Positions 1-12,329 of a DNA stretch of 64,000 nucleotides are shown piece after piece. The stretch lies in contig OZ018323.1 in the NCBI GenBank assembly GCA_963969495.1, positions 77,846,330-77,910,329 of the forward strand, written 5' to 3'. Each line of letters starts with the position of its first letter. Position 1 is the stretch's first letter. The position numbers were made by a program, and so were the translations under genes. This DNA comes from Ceratothoa steindachneri (taxonomy: Eukaryota; Arthropoda; Malacostraca; Isopoda; Cymothoidae). Below the pieces are notes generated by a model. It was given only the letters and a program-made list of their open reading frames with translations, was not told the DNA's origin and ran no database searches.

Positions 1-592
1 TTCTTTAAAAAATGTCTAATATTCGCACCACTTCCACAAAAAATGACTACGTAAAGTTCTTGCCTTTGTCTAGCCAAATTGTAGCCGGAAAGCCAACTTG
101 CATCAACAATTTCTAAATGACAAGATGGCTGCAAATCTATTTTTCTTTACACCAGTATAATTATAGATTTCCGAAGCTATATATTATATATCTAAGATAT
201 TTTTTTATATAACATTTGCGTATTTTTCAACAAACTACAAATATAATCAAGCGCCTTCGATTGCGATGGAGTCGTTAATCTCTAGAATTACCCGCATTTG
301 GGGGCGATTGATTTTTTAATTCAAGCATCGCATTACTCATATTTTTTTTTAGAGGGGGATTTTTGTGCAGGGGAGGGGGATTTGAATTCTGATCCTGCGT
401 TACCTCTATTTTGTTTATTTATTTTTGTGCCCAGGGAAGGTGTGCGTGGAGGGAGGGAAGGTGGGTTAAGTCATAACCTGTCTTACCTATATTGAGGCAA
501 GGGGAAGGGGGGCTCAAGTTTCTCGGGGCATTCAGACCACACTTGACCCCCTCTTCTCTTAATCAGAATTTCTTTACTTATTTTGCTGTCTT
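1..592. other. AT-rich sequence, no gene seen
   Basis: No open frame with a recognisable motif and no clear repeat in this stretch. The short open frames here are low-complexity and do not resemble any family I know. Confidence 0.5.
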
Positions 593-1535
593 TTATCTAC
601 CTGTCGTCGTCCAACTTTTGTCTACCCATCGACCAGCTCCCTTTATATACCCATAATCCTGCCACCTTTATCTACCAATAGTACTGCGCTCATTATCTAG
701 TCATTCCGTACCTTTTCTCAACCCATAATCTTTATACTTTATCTACCCGCAATGTTCTGCCCTTTTACCCATAACCCCGTTCCTTTTGTCTACCCAATCA
801 TATGTTATTTATCTACTCATAATCATATGTTATTTATCTACTTATAATCATATGCTATTTATCTACTCATAATCATATGCTATTTATCTACTCATGATCA
901 TATGTCACTTACCCAGTGACCTTTACCTACAACCATGTAATCTTTATCTACCCATGATCCTGTACCATTTATTTATACGCATAATCTCGTACCATTTATC
1001 TACCCATAATTATGTACCATGTATCTACCCATAATCATGTACCATTTATAGCTACGCGTAATCTTGTACCATTTATCTATCCATGATTATATACAATTTA
1101 TCTGTATTTACGCATAATCTCGTACCATTTATCTACGCACAATCATGTACCATTTAGCTACCCGTAATCTTGTATTATTTACCTACCCATGATTCTGTAC
1201 CATTTATATATATCTACGCATAATCATGTACCATTTATCTATCCATAATCCTGTACCATTTATCTACCCATATTCACGTGCCATTCATCTATCCATGGCC
1301 CTGTACCATTTATCTATATCTACGCATATTCTCGTCCCATTTATCTACCCATAATCATGTGCCATTTATCTACCAATAATTATATGCCCTTTATCTACCC
1401 GTTGTCCTGTGCCCCTTATTACCCATTATCCTGAGCTCTTTATCTGTCATTTTGTCTCTTGTTCTTTATTTACCCATGTTCATGTCTTATTTATTTACTT
1501 ATCGCCTGTGCCTTTTGTACCCATTTTCATTTGCC
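593..1535. repeat. Degenerate minisatellite, unit about 25 bp
   Basis: The segment TACCATTTATCTACCCATAA followed by TCATG or TCCTG recurs with substitutions and small indels through nearly 1 kb. The best-preserved units lie at about 960-1390. Edges fade gradually, so limits are approximate. No coding capacity. Confidence 0.85.
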
Positions 1536-1719
1536 CAGTATCTCCCCTTCTTAATGTACCCTCTATTTGACGGTGTTTCTCTACTCTTTAACCAATAGTT
1601 TTAATATGACCTTTTTTATTATTTCCTGTTAAGGTGTGCCACTTAAGAGTTAAACACCTCAAGGAAAAATCATCACTTCGCCTTCGGCGCCCAGGACAGA
1701 ATTTTTTCTCTCGCTGTGC

Positions 1720-1723
<4 letters not shown>

Positions 1724-1774
<51 letters not shown>
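1724..1774. repeat. (TA)n microsatellite
   Basis: About 50 bp of uninterrupted alternating T and A. It lies outside the 3' end of the inverted PLE remnant that follows. Confidence 0.95.
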
Positions 1775-1777
<3 letters not shown>

Positions 1778-1899
1778 AATTTTGTTGAAGACCATTGTGT
1801 ATTTTGCCTTAATTAACTTTCTCTTGTTCTATCTTTTTTATTCCATCTTGTAGATGGTGGATTATTTGTCCAGTATTCATCTCTTTTTTAAATGAATGT

Positions 1900-2307
1900 G
1901 TTTGGTAAAAAACAAACTAAATTGCTAAGCTTTCGATCTTATTCGATCATCTTCGGAGCGTTTTGAAATATTCTTGCCTCCATAACCGATCTAATGAGTG
2001 GAGTGAGGATCTGGCAGGAAGTAAAGGGGAAGAAAACGGTTTTTAAGGGGCATTTATTCCGCCTTGGTTAAACGTAACGTTAGAGGAAATGAGCCACTTC
2101 TGTGCGTGGAATTTTTAAAATAGTTTTAATGTGCGATTCCAGCTTGTCGCTTGAGTGTTGATGGCCAGCTTATCTTCATTTATTAATATGGGTTCTAAGA
2201 TGTTAAGCCTCGCTTTATTAACCTCGTTTCTTTTAATAATGGTGTTATCAACGAGCATAACCTCTCGTTAGGTTAATATTATGTACACTCTCCATATGGT
2301 TCTTTGG
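1900..2307 (-). pseudogene. Penelope-like element remnant, 3' end (P1)
   Basis: Read on the minus strand, the segment from about 2,300 down to 2,150 translates to a stretch containing KARLNILEPILINEDK. It resembles the C-terminal tail after the GIY-YIG endonuclease of Penelope-like elements, where a conserved Glu sits in a helix ending the domain. A hairpin motif shared with the other PLE copies lies at 1,924-1,959. The 5' end is lost at 2,307, where a plus-strand LINE begins, so the two meet head to head. RT and the GIY and YIG motifs are missing. The downstream limit is uncertain because about 150 bp separate the hairpin from the (TA)n array. Confidence 0.6.
1924..1959 (-). other. Hammerhead-like hairpin motif of PLE P1
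   Basis: On the minus strand: GCT, then CCGAAGAT, a GATC/GATC stem, then GAAAGCTTAGC. It has the layout of the other PLE 3' motifs here: short outer stem, a YYGAARA core, an inner stem, GAA, a short palindrome, and return of the outer stem. The core departs from the hammerhead consensus CUGANGA. Confidence 0.45.
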
Positions 2308-3061
2308 CCCTACACTCTTCGTCACGTTCGACTGTGACAAGCTTCCCGAGTCGGTTAGTATCTCTACCGCATGAAGCCATTCGTGCCTCTGCCGCGGAGG
2401 TGCTATTACTGTCACCGCTTCGGCCATATTAATCGCTCCTATCGACGTGAAAAGTCGGGGTTACTCGAATTCTGTGTAAGTTGCTCCAAGGCCGCACATG
2501 ATTACGGAGAGCCGCATCCCGCTTCTTCGAAGCAATGTGGTGCGTATCTCCTTGAGAAGAAAATCTTGGCCGTTCAGGCTTAGGATCGTCTCTCAATTCG
2601 TGAGGCTAAGGACTTGGTCCTGGCGCACCCAGCCCTGCCCTGGACGTCCTATGCCTCAATGTTGAAAAAGACACCCTCTGCCCCTGGCCCCTCCAGGCCT
2701 ACGAGTACGGTCGTTTCCGCGCCCATTCGGAACCCTTCTGCGGGTTCTATCCTCCCCGGGCGCTCCCCTGGTAAAGATGGCTGCAGAAAGGGTTCACACC
2801 CAGCCCTGGCTAAAACCAGGGCTCCCCTCCCTTTCCTCAGCATGACTGTTTCCCGTAAGGCGAAACGGCCGCGCGCCTCCATCGATTCGTTTGAATCACA
2901 GGAGGCAACCAATAGCCCTGAAAAGGGTCGTGAGGCCATCTTCCGGGGTTCCTAAAGCTGCCCCTGACCAACAGCACCCGAAGTGCTGCCTCCGGGAAGC
3001 GTACGGCTATTCCCGTGAGGGTTTCTCTTTGAAGAGGGCGCCCGTATCTCCTCCGAGCTAG
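2308..3061 (+). pseudogene. LINE ORF1 (Gag) remnant, copy A
   Basis: Contains a recognisable first zinc knuckle, CYYCHRFGHINRSY, with its last Cys changed to Tyr. A deletion then removes the second knuckle, and the third survives only as GEPHPASSKQC. The Pro/Ser-rich C-terminal tail follows with frameshifts, ending at a TAG that aligns with the ORF1 stop of the intact copy. The N-terminal two thirds are absent. Confidence 0.85.
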
Positions 3062-6000
3062 GCCTGGAGAGCATATTCCTTCAATGGAATTGCCGCGGAC
3101 TCCGGGCCAACTGGGGGGAGTTGCGGAGGCTCATCTCGGACCATTTACGGTTAGCTATCTTTTTGCAGGAGACCATGCTGGGCCCGTGCCCCCTGCCCAC
3201 CCTCCAGGGGTATAATGGTTTTTAAAATCCCAGCACCACGGAATGGGGGCCTGGCGAGACGATTTGCGATTTACACCCGACATAATGTCTCCGTTCTTCT
3301 CTTCGCCTTAGATACATCCTTTCGGGCAGTAGCTATGCAGCTGCACTTGGATAGGAGGTATACTGTTATTTATGCGTACATTCCACCGTTAGCCGACTTG
3401 GACGCGGGGGACTTCCTTTGCAAGGCATCGGTCCCCGAGAACCGCTTCATTTGCCTGTCTCGATCTATCTTTGTGCTATCCGGATGCATAGACTGATTTG
3501 GGGTGGGGATTTGTCGATGACCTCCATGGTAGTGATCACTTTCCCATTCAAATATAATTTTGGGGGCTGCCGCCGCCTGTCGAGGAGTTTAGGTCGGTAG
3601 ATGAGGTCATTGAGGTCTCCGACAACCTCCGCCCTGGGCCTAACTACTATTCCTAAGACGTCTGGCCGTTTTCCACGCCGACCAGTCCCGTGGTGGTCAG
3701 CAGAATGTGAGACGGCCCTTAAACCGAAACCTTATGCCTACATGCGCTATAAGTGCCGCCTGAACGATTTCACTGTCGCTGAATTTCGTCGGGCTAGGGC
3801 TAGGCTCCGGTATATTTCGAAGTACGGCAGCCGCTCTTCTTGGCGGGCATACGTGTCTTCACTCAACGGGAAGACCCCTCTAGCAGATGTGTGGAAGCGA
3901 GTCAAAAAGATTCGGGGCAAGCTCTCGCAGGACCCCCTCCCGTTCTCCAAGAGCATGGAGCCGCAATCTCGTACCCCACATCCGTAGCGGAATGCTTCGG
4001 GACCGCTTTTTTCCGCTTTCTCTGGCCAGGATGCTGCTCCGCCAGCATTCCCTGCGCGTCGTGATGTCACGGAAGGCCGCTGACTAGACTTTACCTCCAG
4101 AGGCGGAGAACTCTTCAACGAAAGATTTACTCTGAGTGAATTGCGTGTCGCTCTTGCTTCGTGCGCGGACACCACCCCTGGTTCGGAAGATGTCCCGTAC
4201 GCCATGCTTCGACACCTGGGTGAGCGAGGCATTTCCTTTCTCTTAGATTTGATCAACAGGATTTGGGTAGAGGGTATCGTCCCAGATTCAGGCGAATCGC
4301 TACTGTGCTCGCTTTTCGCAAACTGGGGAGACATCACTATACCCCGGCCGGTTTCCGCCCAATCTCTCTAACTTCTTGCGTTTGTAAGTTGATGGAGAAA
4401 TTGGTAAATTTTAGATTAGCTTTTTTTTCTGGAGAGCCGAGGCTGTCTTATGTACAGTGTGGCTTACGCAAGCTCCACTCCACGTCCTATGCTTTACTCC
4501 GACTGGAAAATGCCGTCTACGAGGCCTTCCTTCGTAGACAGCACTACGCCACGGTGTTTTTCGATCTAGACAAAGCCTATGATACTGCATGGCGATATGG
4601 TATCATGGAGAAACTCCACGCGATGGGGGCAAGGGGACACCTCTCAATCTTTATATCTGAATTTTTGCGAGATCGTCGATTCGACGTACGGGTGGGGCAG
4701 CCCTCTTCACGCCAATGGAGCAGGGAGAGGGTGTCCCACAAAGAAGTGTCCTCAGTGTCACACTCTTTGCCCTGAACATCACCGGCATCACATCGATTTG
4801 CCGGAAGATGTTCTCACTACGCTCTACGTGGACAACATTTCGATCACGTTGGCTCGGCCCAGGTGCCAATTCTGGAGCGTCGACTCCAACAGGTATTGGA
4901 CCGCGTCTCTCTCTATGCACAAGAGCGCAGGGTTCGGTTTTCTCTGGCTAAGAGTAAGGTGATGCACTTCTGCCGCCATCCACAGCTCCACCCTGAGCCA
5001 GACTTATTTTTCAATGGGGTGCGATTGGAAGTGCTGGATTCGCACCGTTTCCTTGGTCTTGTATTTGACCGACGCCTCGCATGGGAGGTTCATTTGCAGC
5101 CTTAGGGTCTCTTGTACCCAGGCTATGGATATTCTTCGTTCCCTGACGGTCAGCGCTTGGTGCGCTGATAAGGCTACTGCCTTACTTTTTCATCTATCCT
5201 TTGTTCGTTCGAAGCTCGACTAGGGATGTTAGTTTTGTGCATCCACAGCTGAGCGTTGATTGCGGAAGGTGAATTCGATCCACCACACCGGCCTTTGCCT
5301 GGCGACCGGTGCTTTTCGCACTTCCCCAATTGAGAGCCTACTTCTCGATGCTGGGGAGATGCCACTCGCTCTGCGACGTGCACAGTGGTTTTTTACGCCT
5401 GTACGCGCGAGCCTGGTGCCTCCCTCAGTCGCCAACAGCTTTCACTGCATCCCTAGCTGATCTCGACAGTGCCTATGCCGCCGAGAGACTCCAGTCATAC
5501 CCTAAGCCCTTTGGGTTTAGGGCTAGGAAACTTCTTCGAGAGCTAGGTATAGCTCTCGTGCCGATGGCGACCCTGGGTCTGCCCAGGACGCCACCCTGGA
5601 AGGTACCACATTTGGTTATTTGTCGCCACGTCTCTGCTCCGGAAGCTTCTACACCACCGTGAGTATTGCGTTCGCTCTTTTGGGGAGCACATTTCTCACT
5701 CTGAAACAGTCCAGGGTATACGGATGGCTTTAAGTCCCAAGAGGGGGTCGGTTTCCAAGCCATATCCCATCTGTTTGAAGTCATCGGGGCCCTGCCAGGC
5801 GCTGCGTCCGTCTTCACGGACGAGCTGGTTGCAATACAGCGCTCGGTACTGGAGATTACGCTATGTGCCCGGTTCGGAGACCGGATTTATTTTGATTTAT
5901 AGCGACTCACAAAGAGTCCTGAGTGCTCTCGGGGCATTGGAATCTCCGCATCCTTTTGGTCTTGATATCCGTGACGCCATGGTTTTGGCGAGCTGAGTTC

Positions 6001-6511
6001 CTGGACATGTAGGAATTGCGGGCAATGAGGGCGCCAAAGTGTCCGCGAGGAGTGGGCGACCAGACCAACGTTTTGCTCTTCCTCACACTGACTACATGGT
6101 AGGAATACGGGCAGCTTTCCGGGCTGCTTGGCAAAGAAGATGGAAGACAGTCGAGAGGAACTTAAAGTTGCGTGCAATGGCGCCGCGACTGTTCTCATGG
6201 ACCTACCCCCCAATGCCGTGACGGCTTCATGTGTCTTTCTGTCGTCTCCGAATCGGGGACACTCGCGTGACGCATCGCCATTTAATGGAGCGCTCGCCCT
6301 CGCCATATTGTGAAGACTGCGTTGTTCCCCAGACTGTTCAGCACATTCTTGTTGAATGTCCCAGTCTGGGTGATCTTCGCGCACGTTACCTGCCCCGGTA
6401 CCGGGACGAGTGGGGTTGCTATCGCTTATCCGTTGTACTCAGTACGGATTCATGCACACTGACTTGTGGACTTTGACTTTTTGGAAGAGGTCGGCCTCCT
6501 CCCCTTTAATT
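3062..6511 (+). pseudogene. LINE ORF2 (EN-RT-RNase H) remnant, copy A
   Basis: Endonuclease start (QWNCRG-like at about 3,090), RT fingers and palm (FFDLDKAYDTAWR at about 4,558), an altered catalytic box TLYVDN at about 4,820 (Asp to Asn), RNase H pieces and the C-terminal CRLRIG / Cys-His region are all present in order but spread over several frames. Stops and indels interrupt every domain. The region aligns along its length with the intact ORF2 at 25,935-29,765. Confidence 0.9.
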
Positions 6512-6608
6512 AACTAGGTTTTTGCTGTTGTTTTCTTTGCAGGTCTCCGAGGGGAGGCGGACCTCTTCCCGACGCCGGAGCTTGCTTCCTGCTTGTTGCC
6601 CTTTACCT

Positions 6609-6635
6609 TATTATTATTATTATTATTATTGTTGT
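6609..6635. repeat. (ATT)n microsatellite
   Basis: Runs of TTA grade into GTTGTTGTT inside the LINE copy A 3' UTR. The same UTR region in other copies is T-rich without this expansion, so it probably arose locally. Confidence 0.8.
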
Positions 6636-6996
6636 TGTTCTTGTTTTGCATATTTTTATTTTAAAGTAGCCTAGTACTAGGGTGTCGTGATTGCGGCGAC
6701 TTATGCCCAACTAAGCAATGGTCAGATGGGCTTCTAAAAACAAAAAAACCTACCCCATCCTCTCCCCCCCCCTACTCCTCCATATTTTCCTTAACCATTT
6801 TTTTGTTACCCCTCTTCGTCCACCTCTCTCACCCTATCTCTCTAACAATCAGTAATTAAAGATATTTTTATGCCACAATATCTAGAATTTCAAAAAAATA
6901 GTCATCTCGATTTAATTACACGACTTTTTATCCCGGATAAAAAGTCTTACTTTATTTCCGAGCACACAGTTTTTCAAGGAAAGGAAGAGTAAAATA

Positions 6997-7022
6997 CATA
7001 TATATATATATATATATATATA
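6997..7022. repeat. (TA)n microsatellite before PLE P2
   Basis: About 25 bp of alternating TA directly upstream of the PLE coding remnant. A much longer (TA)n array follows the same PLE at 8,386, so the element is bracketed by TA repeats. Confidence 0.9.
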
Positions 7023-7950
7023 ATGAAAAAAAATCACAAATCCTCTTTTCCTATTGTATGGTACCGTTACATTGATGATATTATATGCCTTTGCCCTCCC
7101 TTAAAAGATATTCACAATTTTCTATCTAATCTTAATTCTCTAGTCCCTTCTATTAAATTTACCCTTGGAATGGAAGGAAAATGGGACTCTTCCTTTTCTT
7201 GGCCTTTTAATCCATAGGACGCCGTCAGGTTCTAAATTCTCTGTTTCTCGCAAACCGTCCAACTCCAGTTCATATATTCACTTTTATTCTTATCACAGTG
7301 TTAAAATTAAACGGTCTGTATTCACTTCTATGTTTCTTCGTGCATTACGCCTTGTTAATCCGGAATTTTTGAATAAGGAATTGTCCAATATCTTTGAAAT
7401 AGGTGAAAAACTTTGTTACCTTCGTCAATTTTTGCACACTTCATTAAACTTTGCTAAGAGAACTTTTTATAGAACTGATAACCCACCGGTTTTCAATTAC
7501 AAAAATTGTCTTATCTTGCCATACTTTGAACCATTTTGGGGGGTCTCACCCGTATTTTTAAGCAACTTAATATATCAGTAAACTTTAGATATGAGTCCAC
7601 TTTATATAAAATATTAGTCCACAATAATACAAGGAATTACGGTGGAGTATATTCTATAGAATGTTCTATTTGTAATTTACCTTACTTCGGGCAAACTGGT
7701 AAATCTTTATCTACCTGAATTTACCAACATAAGTATAATATTAGAAGAGGTGAAATAAACAACGCTTTATTTTTACATTTATCCGAAAATAACCACCCCA
7801 TTGACTAGAATTCTGCAAAAATCCTTTATCATTACGCTGATTTCACAAAAAGAAATATTGTTGAGTGTTCCTTAATTGCCATCTTACCCAATATAAATAT
7901 TTCCCCTGACTTATTTAAACTCGACCCTGTTTTTTAAAAAAAACTTGTAT
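7023..7950 (+). pseudogene. PLE RT (C-terminal part) and GIY-YIG endonuclease, P2
   Basis: The reading frame shifts at about 7,200 (after GKWDSSFSW) and again at about 7,540, so at least three frames are needed. The catalytic YIDD is at 7,068-7,079. The endonuclease reads GVYSIECSIC then LPYFGQTGKS, matching GIY and YIG with the CxxC of the PLE zinc finger. A stop follows soon after (near 7,717), with further stops downstream. It would normally encode an RT and a GIY-YIG nuclease that together insert PLE cDNA. This copy is dead. Confidence 0.85.
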
Positions 7951-8310
7951 TAAATGAAATAACTTCATAATGCAGCCTGTTGTCACTCTTTATTAGTGTA
8001 ATATCATTCGCATTACCTCCCCTACCACGTGTCTCTGTTGTGACTGTGGATTAGCTTTTAGCCCTAAATGTTTTCGCTCAAATGATAATCCTTTAATTTT
8101 TTTTTCCACCCACCACATTCCATTCATATACATGGCGTTGTGTGTATATCGTTTTAGGGGTGCATATGTCTGTTATTAGTTGCCTATTGTTCTTTTTCTT
8201 GCTTTTCTGTCTTGTTTTTGATTGTTTTTCATTTGTTTGTACTATGTGATGGGCGTTCCCTTCGTATCTCTGTACCCTATATAAGGTTTCTTCTCTATTT
8301 TCATGCTATT

Positions 8311-8351
8311 CCTTGAAAATGAACTTGCAAATTTAGTTCGAAAGTGCTTGG
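8311..8351 (+). other. Hammerhead-like hairpin motif of PLE P2
   Basis: Order of parts: CC outer stem, TTGAAAAT, GAACT / AGTTC inner stem with a 9-nt loop, GAA, AGTGCT, T, GG. The architecture matches the motifs at P1, P3, P4 and P5 while the stem sequences differ. It lies about 35 bp before the (TA)n array. Confidence 0.5.
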
Positions 8352-8383
8352 ATTCATCTTTTCATTTTCCTGTGGGTTAATTT

Positions 8384-8385
<2 letters not shown>

Positions 8386-8477
<92 letters not shown>
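8386..8477. repeat. (TA)n microsatellite after PLE P2
   Basis: About 92 bp of uninterrupted TA at the 3' end of PLE P2. Confidence 0.95.
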
Positions 8478-8478
<1 letters not shown>

Positions 8479-8585
8479 CTTCACCAAAACTCAGTTTAAG
8501 AACAACGCGAGTACTAAATAATCGTTAGAACTTCAATATAAAGTAATATATGTATAAAGTCACTTCTTCATAAATTGGGTTCTTT

Positions 8586-9000
8586 TCCACTCTGACTACG
8601 TGAGAGGGAATCAGGTCATCATCCCTTCGACGGCGGACGAGAATTTAAAGTTGCACGCCATTGTGCCGCGACTCTTCCCGTGGACCTACTCTTCAATGCC
8701 TCGACAGCTTCAGGTTGTTTTCTGTCGTCTCCGAATCGGCCACCTGAACTCGCGGGAGGCTCCACCATTTGATGGAAACCCCCCTCCCCCTAACCCCCAA
8801 CCCCTGAACCTCACTGCAATGACTGCTTGGTCCCAAAGACTGACGAGGATAATCCTATCGAATGTTGCAGTGAGTGGGGGTCTTCGCGCACATTATCTGT
8901 TCCGGGACCGGGAGGCGCGGTGTCGCTACCGCTTGTACTCGGGATGAGTTCGTGCACTTCCGAGTGTGGACTTTTTTTTAGTTCTTGGAGAAGGTAGGTA
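8586..9000 (+). mobile_element. I-group LINE 3' fragment, copy D
   Basis: Matches the ORF2 C-terminus of the intact LINE. A CTGACTACGTG stretch corresponds to the DYMAGI region, then come LKLHAIVPRLFPWTY and the CRLRIG motif, and finally the arginine-rich end. About 60 bp is deleted near the start, and the Cys-His region is scrambled. The 3' UTR beyond about 9,000 is too diverged to place. Confidence 0.8.
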
Positions 9001-10814
9001 GGCCTGCTCTACTCATTGTATATAGGTTTGGGAAGTTTCTGGGGGTATGCTCAGACCTCCATCCTCTAGTCATGTTCCCTTTTTTTTGGTCTTAGAAACC
9101 ACAGAGAACAAATATATCAAAAGTTTGTTGTTTAATTATTTTTCTAATTTGTAAGCTTAAAAACAAGAAAATTCGTAATTTCTGAGACGCATTCGCCAGG
9201 TGAGTGGCTTAAATTAAAAAATACCTGTCTTCACAAATTGTAAAGTTTGTTTTTCTTGTCCTTGCTCTTATCCACTGATGTTCATTTGTGGGTCGCATCA
9301 AAGAAATTTCAATGTTAAGGCAGATTTATGTATTTTTTTAACAGATGTGTAAGATCTTTGTGCAGCCACAAATGACTTGCCAGATGGGCGAGAGTGTAAG
9401 AAATTTCACACTTTGATCTAAAGGAACTGGAGCGCGGAAAATGTTGGGGTGGGTGGGGTGTATTCACACATTCAAGATCTTGTACAAATGAGATGTTGTG
9501 TGGGGTGTAACACATTTGACGGGTTAATCTTTTCGTCTAAAGGAACTACCGTGTGGAAAAAAAGTTGTAGGAGTGATGAATGTATCGAGTGTGGTGTAGT
9601 GTATTGACGTGACTCGTCTTCCTCAAATGGAATTTGCCTCTTGGGCCGGAAAAGGTGGATCTACCCTCACCATCACCGTGGAAAACACCTCCGACCCTGG
9701 AGTATTACACTCCTTACACTCATACATGCACTCAAGCACATAAAGATTCGGGGCGGCAATATCTCCCACCTTGACCCAGTAACTGCAGGAAATAGAAATA
9801 TTCCTGGTTCATTCGTTTTATATGCACATTTCGTTAGGAATTGGAGCAGTGTGAAAATATAGATATAAAGGATCATATTTCATGATACTTTCTTTTAAAT
9901 AAAGAAGAAAGTGTTTGGAATCACTATTTTCAATGCCTGCGGAGATGCCTTTGTTTGTTTTCACTTTTTAAGCAGTTCTTTTGTGGCATTTGCCCCATAT
10001 TTTCAATATCCCCCGCTATCATCTGGGGGATCACGTGCCCTTCCTTCCCCCTTCCCCGCAAGAGGATTGGTCTCAATTATACAGGTGTGGAATTGCGTGC
10101 TCTTCCAGCCCCAAGTGCCTCGACTTATCTCCTATTCCTCCCACGCATTTTCTCCTATTTCTTACCCCCTCTCCCCTCACAAACTCCCTGGAATGCCTTC
10201 GTTGGTTTAAACATTTTTGTTTTAAGTCATAAATAAAAATAGCGATAATGACCCAGGTATTTCCTTTTACTGGTTATGGTTTAGACCGCACATTGCGCCC
10301 TTCCCCTCCTCCTAGAATATCTCTACGTCCATTTTGTGGGGAAGTGAAAATGTGCAGGAGAGGGATAATCCAGGTCACCTGAATTTGCTCTTCTCCTATC
10401 TCCCGTTTTCTGAAATGAAAATATTAAGTAGTGATGAAAAGTACTCCAAACCCTTAATGCTGGGGGCAGGAGGACGCACTCGTAGCCTCCGACGGCAAAT
10501 GAGTACAAAGTACATGTGTATGTGTATTTGCACCGAGAATTGGTAGTGGCACACAATTATTGTGATCATTGTTGACATTCTAAGTTCTGTATATTGATAA
10601 TTCGTTTCTCATAACATTCAAGATCTGTGTGGAATAAAAGTTAAGATGTCGAAATATCATTCACGCTATTTATTTATAGTATAAAAATAATAATGATATT
10701 CACTCCTCTATTTTTACGAGTTTCTAAAGTATATCATAAAATGAAATAGATCTCATTTTCTGTTCGACTTCAAGAAACTAATTTGGGGTAACTACACTAA
10801 ATTATCTTCGAAAT
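9001..10814. other. No gene recognised
   Basis: Mixed AT-rich and unique-looking sequence. Open frames are short and match nothing I recognise. A C-rich pyrimidine stretch at about 10,000-10,190 gives spurious Pro/Ser-rich frames. Confidence 0.4.
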
Positions 10815-11215
10815 GCATGTTGCGTTGAACATCATAGGGCATATACATGTTTTCCGGACGTCTTGGGATATGTGCATGCTTTTCGGGCATCGTTGGATAC
10901 GTGCATGATACCCGAACGTCTTGGGGAGGCCTGCATGCGTCCCGGGCATCGTTGGATACATGCATGATTTGCGGGTATTTTAGAATACGTGCATTTTCCT
11001 GGACATCATAGAATACGTGCATAATTTCCGAAAATTGTGGATACATACATGCATGTTTTTGATATCGTTGTTTAGTTGGATTCTTTCCGGCCATCGTTGG
11101 ATATGTGCATGTTCTTCGGACGTCTTTGAATACGTGAAAACTTACCAGATATTGTTGTATACGTACATGTTTTTTCGGGCAGCTTTGGATACGTGCATGT
11201 TAGCCGTATATGAGC
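10815..11215. repeat. Degenerate minisatellite, unit about 30 bp
   Basis: The block GTGCATG followed by a TTTTCCGGACATCGTTGGATA-like core recurs about a dozen times with heavy divergence (for example CATCGTTGGATACGTGCATG at about 10,890 and again near 10,950 and 11,090). Confidence 0.75.
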
Positions 11216-12329
11216 ATTGACCTGTATTTGTCTGTCAGGCGAGAGTGAGAACATTTTGAAGAATGTCGTTTGCCTCTGCCAAAATATTTGGGGGCTGTAT
11301 GTATCAACACCCGTCTACTTCTCTTGTCTGTTTGTGTGCAAGATATCTAATGAATATTAGCAGATTCGGGTGAAATTATGTGTATGTGGAGGCGGGTTTT
11401 GGGGCAAGGAAGAGTTGCTTATATTTGGGGAGGGATTCTGATGCGGATTCCTGATCGAGATGAGGCGGGGAATTGCGCAGTTCTATGGGGCCCCTCTCGT
11501 CTGTCTCGCTCGCGCTTTCTGTAACTCCAACTGGATTTCATCGATTCAGTTCGAAGGGATTTGAAAACATTATTATTAACGATAACGAGCAACCCTCGTG
11601 CTACAGCTGGCATCGGGGGGGGGGGGAGGGACCTCCCTTTTCTAACAGATCCAAGGTTTATGCTCTATGGAGATTGGGCATACCCTTGGGAGTTGTGCAT
11701 ACCATGGAAATTTGCCTGCCATCAAGGTACCAAACACCTCGAGTAGTCTCTTCTTTAGATTACTTGTAGTGTATACCTTCCACACACTTTTACTTCATCT
11801 AATTTCAACAGTTTTTATAGAACCTTTTCCTCAAGAACTTTCTAGCGCAAATTTCCTCGTTGGCTTTCGCTTTAGTATTGATTAATAATAACTCCAGTTG
11901 CTTGCGTTATGTGAGACGCAAGTGAAGGGAAACAAACATTGTTTTTTTGATTAATTATAATAATCATTCGCATATCCCCGCAGAAAGTCAGCTCTTATTT
12001 AGATTTGGCCTATTTGAATAATCGAGCCTATTCCAACTTACCTGGTCAACTTACCTGGACAACCTACGTGGTAGGACCTTACCACTCTGTGCCCACACAA
12101 GACTGGGCAGGGAGGAGCAGGACCAGAAGTTCAGACAGATACTCCAGTGAGGCTAGCAGGCAGTAATACAAGATATGATATTTTATGATTGACTGGTTGA
12201 GTGTATCTTTTAATAATTGAAATGGATTCAAAATATCAAAAGAGAAAAACTAATCAAATGAAGTACAAAAGTTATTAATGGAATTGACAAGATATCAGAT
12301 ATAATTCATCACCCCCAAATGAATGAAGT
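11216..12329. other. No gene recognised; possible LINE 3' flank
   Basis: Contains a poly-G run near 11,610 but no recognisable coding sequence. The part from about 12,040 may be the 3' UTR of the minus-strand CR1-like element that follows; I cannot see its true end. Confidence 0.35.

Larger units (their letters stand above)
2308..6750 (+). mobile_element. I-group LINE, 5'-truncated decayed copy A
   Basis: Collinear with the full-length LINE at 23,049-30,004, starting in mid ORF1 and running to the 3' UTR and A-rich tail. It carries several internal deletions. About 36 nt of the zinc-knuckle region is lost near 2,500, part of the endonuclease including GDLN near 3,415, and part of RNase H near 5,995. 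There are many frameshifts. The terminal hairpin (6,694-6,723) is degraded. The 5' end abuts the inverted PLE P1, which is the usual result of 5'-truncated LINE insertion. Not functional. Confidence 0.9.
7023..8385 (+). mobile_element. Penelope-like element, 5'-truncated copy P2
   Basis: Contains the RT catalytic box YRYIDDIICLCP, the RKPSN / YIHFYS segment typical of PLE RT C-termini, a linker, and a GIY-YIG endonuclease, then about 430 bp of 3' UTR with the shared hammerhead-like hairpin at 8,311-8,351. A TATATAAGG run just before that hairpin may be promoter-like, by analogy with PLE terminal repeats; this is inference. The element ends at a 92-bp (TA)n array. The RT upstream of the palm is absent. 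Confidence 0.85.
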
